A stretch of 64,000 nt of DNA from Phycomyces nitens (taxonomy: Eukaryota; Mucoromycota; Mucoromycetes; Mucorales; Phycomycetaceae). Each line of letters begins with the position of its first letter. The stretch's first letter is position 1. The stretch spans positions 744,001-808,000 of the forward strand of contig JAHRBC010000004.1 of assembly GCA_022702545.1 (NCBI GenBank). The letters are read 5' to 3'. Positions 22,298 to 33,776 of this stretch are shown piece by piece. The notes below the pieces were generated by a model. That model had not been told where the DNA came from, ran no database searches, and was given only the letters and a program-made list of their open reading frames with translations. Both the position numbers and the translations under genes were made by a program.

Positions 22298-23775
22298 GCA
22301 AAACAAAACAGAGAAATTCAATATGGGCGCTGTTCTTGCGAGCAGGGGACTTTATAGCCATGGATACCAAAGTACAGGCGTCTCGGTTGCTTTGTTCAAT
22401 TAGACAAGGGTACCTCTGCAGAATATGCCAGCAGTAGGCAAATTATCACACCACAAAAAGTGTTCTAGCACGGCCAAAACTAATCATAATTACACTAATT
22501 TGAACCACAAAGGACACCTTGATCGCTGTATCTAAATGAATAATCATCAAATTACAGCAATACCTTGTGCAATTGTGTGCTTATTTGGCAGCTAAATAAT
22601 CGATTTGGCTTGTGAAGGAGGAAATAATTGGAATGGTATTTTCCATCTTTTTACAGGGCGCATGTAATTCACACAAATTAATGAAAAATGGTTTTTCTTT
22701 TTTGCAAAAAAAAAAGAAACGTTTCTCACGCAACTTTCTCCTTTCTTTTTGCCTATTTCAAATGACATTTTAACATTTCTTTTTTGAATAAACTACTAGT
22801 TTTATAATATTGGTACAATCGCTTCAATTTCTACCAGATTACCTTTGAATTGAACCCAGGACCTTTTTATTTTTACCTAAATTTATTTTTATAAAAAAAT
22901 ATTGTAATTAATATGATTAGTCAACCATCAACACTTTAGATACAATAAAAGCCCTGGACCACAAGAGATAATAAAGAGGAAAACTTCTTGTAATCTCACA
23001 TGCCACTCACATGAATCCCAGCCTGTCTTACCCAGCAAAGGCACACAAGAAAAAGGCATCCAAACAAGATGGGACCCAATTACCTTTCTGACAACCGGGT
23101 CTGTAGATCAACCCAACCCTGGCACCAAGACCCTCTTGAGATTTCGCAGAGAAGTCGGCCAGATTCACAACGTGGCCTCACAACCCTTGTTGCTACAACA
23201 ATGAAAATCACAGGCAACTGCCAATAGTGCCATGAAAGAAGCAGCAGCAGCAGCAGCAGCAGCAAAAAAAAAAAGGACAGCCAAGATCTGTCTTACCACA
23301 GGTGCACGATCCCTCAAAAGCGTCTTCCGCAACTATCCGTCTATAGACAATAGCCAGTCAATACACTCTCACAAAACAACAAAAAAAAGGAGACTTTAAC
23401 AATTGATCTGGCTTCAATACAACCCTAAATCCAAGTATTCGGTTGAGCTAGACAGACTAGACAGACTAGACAAGATCAGTAATAAATTCTGTATTTGCGG
23501 CTGTAAATCAGTCTCCTTTAAACCCCCCACCCCCACCCACAAGACAACTACCAAACATACAGGTTCACAATAGGCATCAGATTGCGTCAATAACCTGCAG
23601 GTCCTTTATTCACTTGTTACACACACATAAAAGGAACAAACAAAACCAGCAGACATGCTTTGCATTTGTAGTTTAAGAATCCAGCCAGAGAGGGAATGCT
23701 CTAATAAAAAAAATAAATCAATAAATTCTATAAAATGGGAGCATTCACTGGACTTCTTGTTTGCATACTTGCCTT

Positions 23776-24772
23776 ATGTTTTCTTCAAAGTACTCAATTG
23801 GTGTGATCCTGGTTGCATTTTGCGTTATTACAAATGCCTCTCTTGCTCCGTCTGTTCCCGAACCTGGCACTGTCTGGCAGGCTGGCAAGGAATACGAAAT
23901 TATCTGGGGTAAATGATTATACTGTGCATTCCATTCAAATATCACTCACAATCTACCCAGAGGAAGACAACATCAAGCCCTCGATTAACCAAGCATGGTC
24001 AAACTTTAGGATAGGTGAGTCAGGAGATTAGAAACGCAATTCTTAACAAACTTTCTAGATCTTATGACGGGCGATAATGATGACCAGGTCTTCTTGGACA
24101 CAATTGCATCTGTATGGACACATATTTTGATCTACATGTTTTTTTTTTGTTAATAACCAAAGTTCTCAATACATAGAATATGAGCGGCTCAGACAGCATG
24201 TCATACAAATGGGTCGTTCCAGAGGTCGATCCACATGCAAATATCTACTTTTTGATGTTTACAAATGGTAACCAGATTTTTGGCTTTATTTCATCGTAAT
24301 AATATTTTTGTAAAGATCAAGACGAAGTCGCATGGACAACTCGGTTTACGATTGTTGGTCCAGATAATGTTCAAGAAGAGCCAGAAAAGTCCATTCAACC
24401 TGATGGTTAGTTTTTTCTTTCTTTCTATTGCTCAACTCTCAACCGATCATCTTATGTTCTATAGGTCAAAAGATCCCATGGGGTATTGGTAAATTGGTAG
24501 AGGGTCCCAGAGAGGCCTCTAATGGTGGTGATATTTCCGCTGCAGCCATTTCCTCGGCGGCTGGACTTGTGTCAGAGGATCCCAGCATGATGTCCATCGT
24601 CTCTTCACAGGCCCAATCATCTACCCTCCAAAGCTCACAGGCAGCCACTACCTCAGTAGCCACTACCTCGGCCCCCAGTACCAGCAGCATATCCAGTGCG
24701 TCTGCCTTGTCTGGCTTGATTAATTTCACAGCTCTCCTGGTGTCCTTGACTGTGGGGATGCTGATCCTCTAG
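23776..24772 (+). CDS. GPI-anchored Ser/Thr-rich wall protein, Kre9/Knh1-like
   Basis: Secreted, probably GPI-anchored cell-surface protein with a Kre9/Knh1-type N-terminal domain (family PF10342 style). The start MFSSKYSIGVILVAFCVITN is a signal peptide, cleaved near NASLA. The domain begins SVPEPGTVWQAGKEYEIIW and continues over short exons through DLMTGDNDDQVFLDTIAS, MSYKWVVPEVDPHANIYFLM and TTRFTIVGPD. The last exon is Ser/Thr/Ala-rich (about 75 residues) and ends in a hydrophobic tail FTALLVSLTVGMLIL, the usual GPI-attachment signal. Exons: 23776-23908, 23961-24014, 24059-about 24111, about 24179-24267, about 24316-24403 and about 24465-24772. The ATG at 23776 was chosen because it alone gives an in-frame signal peptide. 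Members are linked to beta-glucan assembly or adhesion; the exact role here is unknown. Confidence 0.85.
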
Positions 24773-24995
24773 AGATATGCAAATATTCCCAAGATACTTA
24801 GAAGATGAATTATATACATATAGACTCATCTATTTACTACCCCATACTTGTTATTTATTTCATAAAACCCTCTCTCCAAAAACAAATATCTATTCTGTAT
24901 GATATGAACTAAATTTTTATTGATGCAGAGCAGAAATAAGATAAAAAATATATAGAATATTATTATTTTTTAAGAAAAAAAACAAAAAACAAGAT

Positions 24996-27138
<2,143 letters not shown>

Positions 27139-27554
27139 TATGTTTAGATGGATGAGCTGTTTCTAAAATAAAATAAAATAAAGAGATTGGGTTTCCAAAA
27201 AGAAAAAAATAAAAAAATAATGTGCATTGGTGTCAAAAGCTGAAAAGCAAGTCCCATGTTGCGTCACTTTGTCGGAGAGCAAGCCAAAGAGAGAAGCAAA
27301 AGAGAGAGAGACTTTGGGTCATCCATTTGGAGCCTCTGTCCCACCCAACTCACAATGCGAGACAGAATCCGAGTCTGTATGATCAAGAGCAGTCATAAAC
27401 TCCGGCAAGACAATATATAGACTTGTCAAAAGTTCAATTTGATGTGCCAGAATACAAGAAATCAGATCCAGAGCACCATAATTTTATTACAAGTCTGCAT
27501 TCTAGTCTTTTATTAAACAATATAACAAAATATTCATGAAAATATAAAGAGTTT

Positions 27555-27734
27555 CTACATTTTGGGATTTCGGGCCAAATCAGAAGGAGGCACAATTTCG
27601 TGGCCCTTTTCAGGGACTTCCGGTAAGGTGCTGCCGAACTTGAAGGATGATAACATATAGGGTCGTGCCTGGATAGAGTATACCATGAGAGCCAAGGAGA
27701 GAGCAGCCAGAATCCTAGAGACAAAGGGTGCCAT
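27555..27734 (-). CDS. Secreted peptide precursor A1 (variable type)
   Basis: Single-exon 59-residue precursor. Residues 1-23 (MAPFVSRILAALSLALMVYS then IQA) are a clear signal peptide, cleaved before RPY. The mature part is about 36 residues, cysteine-free, with no membrane segment, ending in DLARNPKM. The signal peptide differs from copy A2 by one residue and equals A3's, but the mature parts differ widely. A TATA-like element lies about 55 bases upstream and the gene is followed by gene B1 upstream on the same strand. I recognise no family. Secretion is well supported by the signal peptide; function is unknown. Confidence 0.8.
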   Translation of the reverse strand: MAPFVSRILAALSLALMVYSIQARPYMLSSFKFGSTLPEVPEKGHEIVPPSDLARNPKM

Positions 27735-27782
27735 GGTAGATAAAGATTGGAATTAAATGGTAAATATCATGTTCTAAAGAGT

Positions 27783-27796
27783 CTCTTTTTATACAA
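27783..27796 (-). promoter_or_regulatory. TATA-like element of gene A1
   Basis: TTGTATAAAAAGAG on the minus strand, about 50-60 bases before the ATG. The same element is kept in copies A2 (near 30718-30731) and, slightly altered, A3 (near 32468-32481). Confidence 0.6.
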
Positions 27797-27994
27797 TCAA
27801 GGTGGCTGATGAATGGAATATAGAGGAGCATGTATTTCTCGAGATCTCCAAAATAAGCCAAGCCTTCTATATATCCTTTAAAGGAATACCCGAAATTTTA
27901 TTATAATTATTTACGTTTTCTGGCAATCAGGAATAAAACCTCTGAATATTCACAAAAGCTTAAAAAGTTTTATTTCTTGATTAGGGTATTGGGG

Positions 27995-28171
27995 TTAACG
28001 GGTGGGAAAGACCATGTCCTTTGCAAAGTTTGTCGGTTTGCGATGTTCCGGGTAGGTGTATCTGTCAGATTCATCAAAGTATTCTTTGGGAGCAAAGGGC
28101 CGTGCCTGGACAGAGCATACCACCAGAGCCAAGGAGAGAACGACCAACGCTTTAGAGACAAAGGATACCAT
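27995..28171 (-). CDS. Secreted peptide precursor B1 (invariant type)
   Basis: Single-exon 58-residue precursor. The first ~23 residues (MVSFVSKALVVLSLALVVCS then VQA) form a signal peptide. The mature peptide of about 35 residues begins RPFAPKEYFDESD, contains KPTNFAKD and ends MVFPTR. It has no cysteine and is rich in charged and aromatic residues. The predicted protein is identical in units 1, 2 and 3. The N-terminal plan MxxFVS-hydrophobic-QARP is shared with the A genes, so A and B are paralogues. A TATATATAAAAGAG element lies about 50-65 bases upstream. Open frames on the opposite strand (27977-28180, 28056-28241) are shadows of this gene. Confidence 0.82.
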   Translation of the reverse strand: MVSFVSKALVVLSLALVVCSVQARPFAPKEYFDESDRYTYPEHRKPTNFAKDMVFPTR

Positions 28172-28221
28172 GGTGAATAGAGACTGGAAGTTGGATGACA
28201 AAATCACCATATTTTTTAACA

Positions 28222-28236
28222 TCTCTTTTATATATA
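28222..28236 (-). promoter_or_regulatory. TATA-like element of gene B1
   Basis: TATATATAAAAGAGA on the minus strand, about 50-65 bases before the ATG of B1. It is repeated at the same distance in B2 (near 31157-31171) and B3 (near 32907-32921). The shared AAAGAG flank is also in the A-gene TATA elements. Confidence 0.6.
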
Positions 28237-29135
28237 ATTGAGATGGGTTGTGATGCTATAATCAACGGTTTTGAGACCATTTACAGGAATAACCAGCCTT
28301 TGTTTGGTTTCGGCTTCCAGGGATTAAGAGCAAAGGCTTGGGAAAAAAGGTCTTTATGGTGAACCTTATGTTTATTATGGCCATGTAGAGCATAGCCACT
28401 TTTACATGTCAATACACAGCCACCTCACATTTGTATTTTAATATCATTTTTATTTGGATTACATGGAATGCAACCATTAACAAGACATTTCACTCTTGAT
28501 ACGTTTGGTCAATGGGTCATTAATATTTCTATTCGTTTGAAAGCACATTTATTTTTGTCTTGGATAATGGCTACCATTTCTGCCAACCAGACATACTACT
28601 ACTAATAATAATAATAATAACAGAGTTTTTGTTACCGAGCATCTTATATGTAGGTGTCCTAGACTGATACTGCCCTTATATTGTTTTTAATATTCTCACT
28701 CTTGTTGCAGAAATACAAGCCATAAAATAAAAACTTTGAATAAACAAATTTGCTTTTATATGAATTAGTCTTGATCTACAGTCGATTTATTGCAAAAAAG
28801 GGGAAAAGGTGAATGTGAATCATGTTTTTTTTATAATTGTTGCAACATGGTGCTTAATCTTTGGATATTAACACGCATATTCATCATTTCAACCGATAAT
28901 TCTAAAGTTAAAGCAAGAGTATAAATATATATATAAGAAGGCGAATGAAGACATTTGTAAATATGAAGGGACTAGGCCATGTTGAGTCACTTTGTCGGAG
29001 AGCAAGCCAAAGAGAGAAGCAAAAGAGAGAGACTTTGGGTCATCCATTTGGAGCCTTTGTCCCACCCAACTCACAATGCGAGAAGAATCCGAGTCTGTAT
29101 GATCAAGAGCAGTCATAAACTCCGGCAAGACAATA

Positions 29136-29226
29136 CAGGATTTTCGGACCCAAATGAGCTTTTCTTGCAAACTTTTGCCTTTTGGTGCAAATTAAATGGG
29201 CACAGGTCAAGTATCGAAATGGTGAT
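29136..29226. repeat. Left terminal inverted repeat
   Basis: 91-bp left end of the transposon, matching the reverse complement of 30258-30348 with three differences. Confidence 0.9.
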
Positions 29227-29341
29227 GTGAGGCTGCATACAAAATTATATTCATCTGCAAAGCTAGCTCACTACCTCCTTAGTTTCTCTTTCACTCAAAT
29301 ACAATCCAACTATTCAATAACAAAGCTATCAAGTCAATAAA

Positions 29342-30180
29342 ATGACAGGATCCAGAATAAAGAAGACCATCAAAAGATCAGGACACCCACAACTTACTAA
29401 GTCTCCACATATTCGAGAATTGATCTTTGAAAAGAGTGTGAACCATTTCAAGACTCCAACTCAGGTCTCTCGAGAGCTTGACATTCCTAGACAGGCAGTC
29501 TGTGAAATTATCGAGAGGTTCGAAAAGACAGAAACTATCGAATACCAGTCTTTAGGTGATCTTGAAAGTATCATCCAAGACCATCACCATCAATTTATCA
29601 TCAATTCTGTCAATGAAAACAACAACATCACCCAATAGGAGTTAGAAGCCGTACTATTGGAAGAGTTTGACAACATTGGTAGCATTAGTGCGTGTACTCT
29701 GCAACCTCTTGAATAACGTCGAAAGGATTATATGGAAGAGGTCGACTCCAATGGAAGAGAAGAAGACTGATGAAGAGATTCGTCGAAAAAGAAAGAAGTT
29801 TATATTAAGCCTCCAACCCAAGGGCATTCTGTACAATCAAAATTGTGTTTTATCGACGAGGCAGGCTTCAATATTAACATGATCAAAGGCCACGCTCGAT
29901 CAAAAGCTGGCACACCAGCCTTTGTTAAAACTATAACCAAGAGAACAGTAAATGTGACAATGCTAGAATTCACTACAATCCCTCTCTCCACAACTGGCTG
30001 CAAAAAAACAAGCACCAACTCAAGTTTCTTCTTCCTTACTCTCCTTTCTTGAATCCTATCGATGAATGCTTTTCCAAGCTAAAGAACTTTGTCAAGTAGT
30101 ATTTGGATACCAAAGAAATCTTGTACGAGAGGATCCAACCTAGTAGTTATCAAATATCTAAGCAGGATTGGAAATGCTGG
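29342..30180 (+). pseudogene. Tc1/IS630-type transposase remnant
   Basis: The first frame (29342-29638) encodes an N-terminal helix-turn-helix region including TPTQVSRELDIPRQAVCEII, the DNA-binding part. It ends at an in-frame TAG. Further pieces in shifted frames carry the catalytic style of DDE transposases: FIDEAGFNINM with first-strand Asp at about 29856-29890, KRTVNVTMLEF, and downstream SPFLNPIDECFSKLKNFVK near 30045-30100, the usual NxxE-like block. Stops and frameshifts between blocks show that no intact enzyme is made. Family assignment fits the TA target site. Confidence 0.85.
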
Positions 30181-30257
30181 GCCAGGCATTCAATCTAATT
30201 TCACCAAAAGTGTTTAGACATGGAAATAAATATTTGATTTTATTTTTAAATTTAAAT

Positions 30258-30348
30258 ATCACCATTTCGATACTTGTCCTGTGTCCATTTAATTTGCACC
30301 AAAAGGCAAAAGTTTGCAATAAAAGCTCATTTGGGTCCGAAAATCCTG
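30258..30348. repeat. Right terminal inverted repeat
   Basis: 91-bp right end of the transposon, followed by the duplicated TA (30349-30350). Confidence 0.9.
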
Positions 30349-30489
30349 TATATAGACTTGTCAAAAGTTCAATTTGATGTGCCAGAATACAAGAAATCAG
30401 ATCCAGAGTACCAGGATTTTATTACAAGTCTGCATTCTAGTCTTTTATTAAACAATATAACAAAATATTCATAAAACTATAAAGAGTTT

Positions 30490-30669
30490 CTACATTTTGA
30501 AATTTCGGGGCAAATCAAAAGGAGATACATCGGCCTGGCCATCATCAAATACTCCCGTGAAGGGGTCGGCTTTAGTGCTGCCTGTACTAATAACGGGTCG
30601 TGCCTGGATAGAGTATACCATGAGAGTCAAGGAGAGAGCAGCCAGAATCCTAGAGACAAAGGGTGCCAT
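30490..30669 (-). CDS. Secreted peptide precursor A2 (variable type)
   Basis: Single-exon 59-residue precursor in unit 2. The signal peptide matches A1 except Ala to Thr at residue 15. The mature region starts RPVISTGSTKADPF and ends FDLPRNFKM. Against A1, only islands such as GST, G-x-V/E, and DL-x-RN-x-KM are kept, while the DNA on both sides of the gene is almost unchanged. Same length as A1, no cysteine, no frameshift. Function unknown. It lies 142 bases from the transposon end, on its 3' side. Confidence 0.8.
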   Translation of the reverse strand: MAPFVSRILAALSLTLMVYSIQARPVISTGSTKADPFTGVFDDGQADVSPFDLPRNFKM

Positions 30670-30929
30670 GGTAGATAAAGATTGGAATTAAATGGTAAAT
30701 ATCATGTTCTAAAGAGTCTCTTTTTATACAATCAAGGTGGCTGATGAATGGAATATAGAGGAGCATGTATTTCTCGAGATCTCCAAAATAAGCCAAGCCT
30801 TCTACATATCCTTTAAAGGAATACCCGAAATTTTATTATAATTATTTACGTTTTCTGGCAATCAGGAATAAAACCTCTGAATATTCACAAAAGCTTAAAA
30901 AGTTTTATTTCTTGATTAGGGTATTGGGG

Positions 30930-31106
30930 TTAACGGGTGGGAAAGACCATGTCCTTTGCAAAGTTTGTCGGTTTGCGATGTTCCGGGTAGGTGTATCTGT
31001 CAGATTCATCAAAGTATTCTTTGGGAGCAAAGGGCCGTGCCTGGACAGAGCATACCACCAGAGCCAAGGAGAGAACGACCAACGCTTTAGAGACAAAGGA
31101 TACCAT
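30930..31106 (-). CDS. Secreted peptide precursor B2 (invariant type)
   Basis: Same 58-residue predicted protein as B1 and B3, with a signal peptide and a mature peptide beginning RPFAPKEYF. The only nearby change from B1 is in the leader (AAC to AAA in the upstream frame). The promoter is conserved. The identity of all three copies points to recent duplication, gene conversion or strong constraint. Confidence 0.82.
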   Translation of the reverse strand: MVSFVSKALVVLSLALVVCSVQARPFAPKEYFDESDRYTYPEHRKPTNFAKDMVFPTR

Positions 31107-32215
31107 GGTGAATAGAGACTGGAATTTGGATGACAAAATCACCATATTTTTTAACATCTCTTTTATATATAATTGAGATGGGTTGTGATGCTATAATCAA
31201 CGGTTTTGAGACCATTTACAGGAATAACCAGCCTTTGTTTGGTTTCGGTTTCTAGAGATTAAGAGCAAAGACTTGAGAAAAAAGGTCTTTATGGTGGACC
31301 TCATGTTTATTATGGCCATGTAGAGCATAGCCACTTTTACATGTCAATACACAGCCACCTCACATTTGTATTTTAATATCATTTTTATTTGGATTACATG
31401 GAATGCAACCATTAACAAGACATTTCACTCTTGATACGTTTGGTCAATGGGTCATTAATATTTCTATTCGTTTGAAAGCACATTTGTTTTTGTCTTGGAT
31501 AATGGCTACCATTTCTGCCAACCAGACATACTACTACTAATAATAATAATAATAACAGAGTTTTTGTTACCGAGAATCTTATATGTAGGTGTCCTAGACT
31601 GATACTGCCCTTATATTGTTTTTAATATTCTCACTCTTGTTGCAGAAATACAAGCCATAAAATAAAAACTTTGAATAAACAAATTTGCTTTTATATGAAT
31701 TAGTCTTGATCTACAGTCGATTTATTGCCAAAAAAGGGGAAAAGGTGAATGTGAATCATGTTTTTTTTTTATAATTGTTGCGACATGGTGCTTAATCTTT
31801 GGATATCAACACGCATATTCATCGTTTCAACCGATAATTCTAAAGTTAAAGCAAGAGTATAAATATATATATAAGAAGGCGAATGAAGACATTTGTAAAT
31901 ATGAAGGGACTAGGCCATATTGAGTCACTTTGTCGGAGAGCAAGTCAAAGAGAGAAGCAAAAGAGAGAGAGACTTTGGGTCATCCATTTGGAGCCTTTGT
32001 CCCACCCAACTCACAATGCGAGACAGAATCCGAGTCTGTACGATCAAGAACAGTCATAAACTCCGGCAAGACAATATATAAACTTGTCAAAAGTTCAATT
32101 TGATGTGCCAGAATACAAGAAATCAGATCCAGAGTACCAGGATTTTATTACAAGTCTGCATTCCAGTCTTTTATTAAACAATATAACAATATTTTCATGA
32201 AACTATAAAGAGTTT

Positions 32216-32419
32216 CTACTTGTTGGAATATGGGACCCGACCACCAGGAGGTGAATATTTCAAGCCCTTTTCAAAGTCTGTCCGGGGTTGACTGCCCACA
32301 AAGTGGTCTGAATCGACACCACGGAAGTAGTCTACTGGAAGATAGGGTCGTGCCTGAATAGAGTATACCATGAGAGCCAAGGAGAGAGCAGCCAAGATTC
32401 TAGAGACAAAGGGTGCCAT
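32216..32419 (-). CDS. Secreted peptide precursor A3 (variable type)
   Basis: Single-exon 67-residue precursor with the same signal peptide as A1 but a longer mature part (about 44 residues), beginning RPYLPVDYFRGVDSD and ending GGRVPYSNK. It shares the pattern RP-aromatic/x-P-x-acidic-YF and P-T-x-F-x-K with the B peptide (RPFAPKEYF, KPTNFAKD), so it bridges the A and B types. It is cysteine-free. The 3' flank keeps the AGAGTTTCTAC sequence of A1 and A2. No known family recognised. Confidence 0.8.
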   Translation of the reverse strand: MAPFVSRILAALSLALMVYSIQARPYLPVDYFRGVDSDHFVGSQPRTDFEKGLKYSPPGGRVPYSNK

Positions 32420-32679
32420 GGTAGATAAAGATTGGAATTAAATGGTAAATATCATGTTTTAAAGAGTCTCTTTTTATATAATTGAAATGGCTGATGAATG
32501 GCATATAGATTAGCCTGTACCCTGCGAGATCTCCAAAAGAAACCAAGGCTTCTAGATATCCTTTAAAGGAATACCCAGCCTTTTATTATAATTATTTCTG
32601 TTTTCTGGGAATCAGGAATAAAGCCTCCAAATATTCACAAAGGTTTAAAGAATTTTATTTCTTGGTTAGGGTATTGGGG

Positions 32680-32856
32680 TTAACGGGTGGGAAAGACCAT
32701 GTCCTTTGCAAAGTTTGTCGGTTTGCGATGTTCCGGGTAGGTGTATCTGTCAGATTCATCAAAGTATTCTTTGGGAGCAAAGGGCCGTGCCTGGACAGAG
32801 CATACCACCAGAGCCAAGGAGAGAACGACCAACGCTTTAGAGACAAAGGATACCAT
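32680..32856 (-). CDS. Secreted peptide precursor B3 (invariant type)
   Basis: Third copy of the 58-residue B precursor, identical in predicted protein to B1 and B2, with the same TATA-like element upstream. It is the copy nearest DRS2. Confidence 0.82.
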   Translation of the reverse strand: MVSFVSKALVVLSLALVVCSVQARPFAPKEYFDESDRYTYPEHRKPTNFAKDMVFPTR

Positions 32857-33281
32857 GGTGAATAGAGACTGGAATTTGGATGACAAAATCACCATATTTT
32901 TTAACCTCTCTTTTATATATAATTGAGATGGGTTGTGATGCTATAATCAACGGTTTTGAGACCATTTACAGGAATAACCAGCCTTTGTTTGGTTTCGGTT
33001 TCTAGAGATTAAGAGCAAAGGCTTGGGAAAAAAGGTCTTTATGGTGGACCTCATGTTTATTATGGCCATGTAGAGCATAGCCACTTTTACATGTCAATAC
33101 ACAGCCACCTCACATTTGTATTTTAATATCATTTTTATTTGGATTACATGGAATGCAACCATTAACAAGACATTTCACTCTTGATACGTTTGGTCAATGG
33201 GGCATTACTATTTCTATTCGTTTGAAAGCACATTTATTTTTGTCTTGGATAATGGCTACCATTTCTGCCAACCAGACATAC

Positions 33282-33319
<38 letters not shown>

Positions 33320-33613
33320 GAGTTTTCGTTACCGAGCACCTTGTATGTAGGTGTCCTAGACTGATACTACCCTTATATTGTTTTTAATATTCTCACTCTT
33401 GTTGCAGAAATACAAGCCATAAAATAAAAACTATTGAATAAACAAATTTGCTTTTATATGAATTAGTCTTGATCTACAGTCGATTTATTGCAAAAAAGGG
33501 GCAAAGGTGAATGTGAATCATGTTTTTTTTGTAATTGTTGCAACATGGTGCTTAATCTTTGGATATCAACACGCATATTCATCATTTCAACCGATAATTC
33601 TAAAGTTAAAGCA

Positions 33614-33619
<6 letters not shown>

Positions 33620-33661
<42 letters not shown>
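33620..33661. repeat. TA microsatellite
   Basis: About 40 bases of almost pure TA at the end of unit 3. The matching position in units 1 and 2 has only a short TATATATATA, so this copy expanded after duplication. Confidence 0.9.
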
Positions 33662-33663
<2 letters not shown>

Positions 33664-33776
33664 AAGGCGAATGAAGACATTTGTAAATATGAAGGGACTA
33701 GGAGTTGTAGCAAAAATGCCACGATATAAAGACAAGGCCCGTTTCTTTTTTCTTTTTGGTGAGCACATTTGGCCAG

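Larger units (their letters stand above)
22096..23775. other. Intergenic, two divergent promoters
   Basis: About 1.7 kb with no gene. It contains a CRE-like TGACGTCT and an inverted repeat near 22270-22297, an AGC repeat at 23238-23263 and the tandem CTAGACAGA motif at 23449-23471. Confidence 0.55.
27255..28977 (-). repeat. Tandem array unit 1 (1,723 bp)
   Basis: First of three head-to-tail units between RVB2 and DRS2. It starts CATGTTGCGTCACTTTGTCG and holds peptide gene A1 (27555-27734), peptide gene B1 (27995-28171) and about 0.75 kb of non-coding DNA with a TAATAA microsatellite. No second-strand gene is supported. Confidence 0.9.
29136..30348 (+). mobile_element. Degenerate Tc1/mariner-type DNA transposon
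   Basis: A 1,213-bp element with 91-bp imperfect terminal inverted repeats (29136-29226 and 30258-30348; three mismatches by eye), both beginning CAGGATTTTCGGACCCAAAT. It is flanked by a TA on each side, the target duplication of the Tc1/mariner/IS630 superfamily. The matching unoccupied site survives in units 1 and 3 (CGGCAAGACAATATATA near 27402 and 32062). The interior encodes a broken transposase. Sharp ends and similar TIRs suggest a fairly recent insertion, but it is no longer autonomous. Confidence 0.92.
28978..31915 (-). repeat. Tandem array unit 2 (2,938 bp, with transposon)
   Basis: Second unit. Removing the transposon (29136-30348) and one TA leaves 1,723 bp, the same length as unit 1. 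It carries A2 and B2, and its non-coding DNA is nearly identical to that of unit 1. Confidence 0.9.
31916..33702 (-). repeat. Tandem array unit 3 (about 1,787 bp)
   Basis: Third unit. It carries A3 and B3. The block from A3 up to the start of B3 differs from units 1-2 more than the rest does. Its last part has longer microsatellites: TAA repeat 33283-33317 and an almost pure TA run 33620-33661. The repeat ends at GAAGGGACTAGG (33702), after which the sequence is unique. Confidence 0.88.

Noticed and set aside
22830..22870. TTGAACCCAGGACC, like the T-arm of a minus-strand tRNA
   Set aside because: The flanking bases do not pair as a T-stem and no anticodon or D-arm could be found.
27977..28241. 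Plus-strand open frames over the B peptide genes (also at 30912-31176 and 32662-32926)
   Set aside because: They repeat only because the B gene is repeated; the minus strand has a signal peptide, TATA element and good start, the plus strand has none of these.
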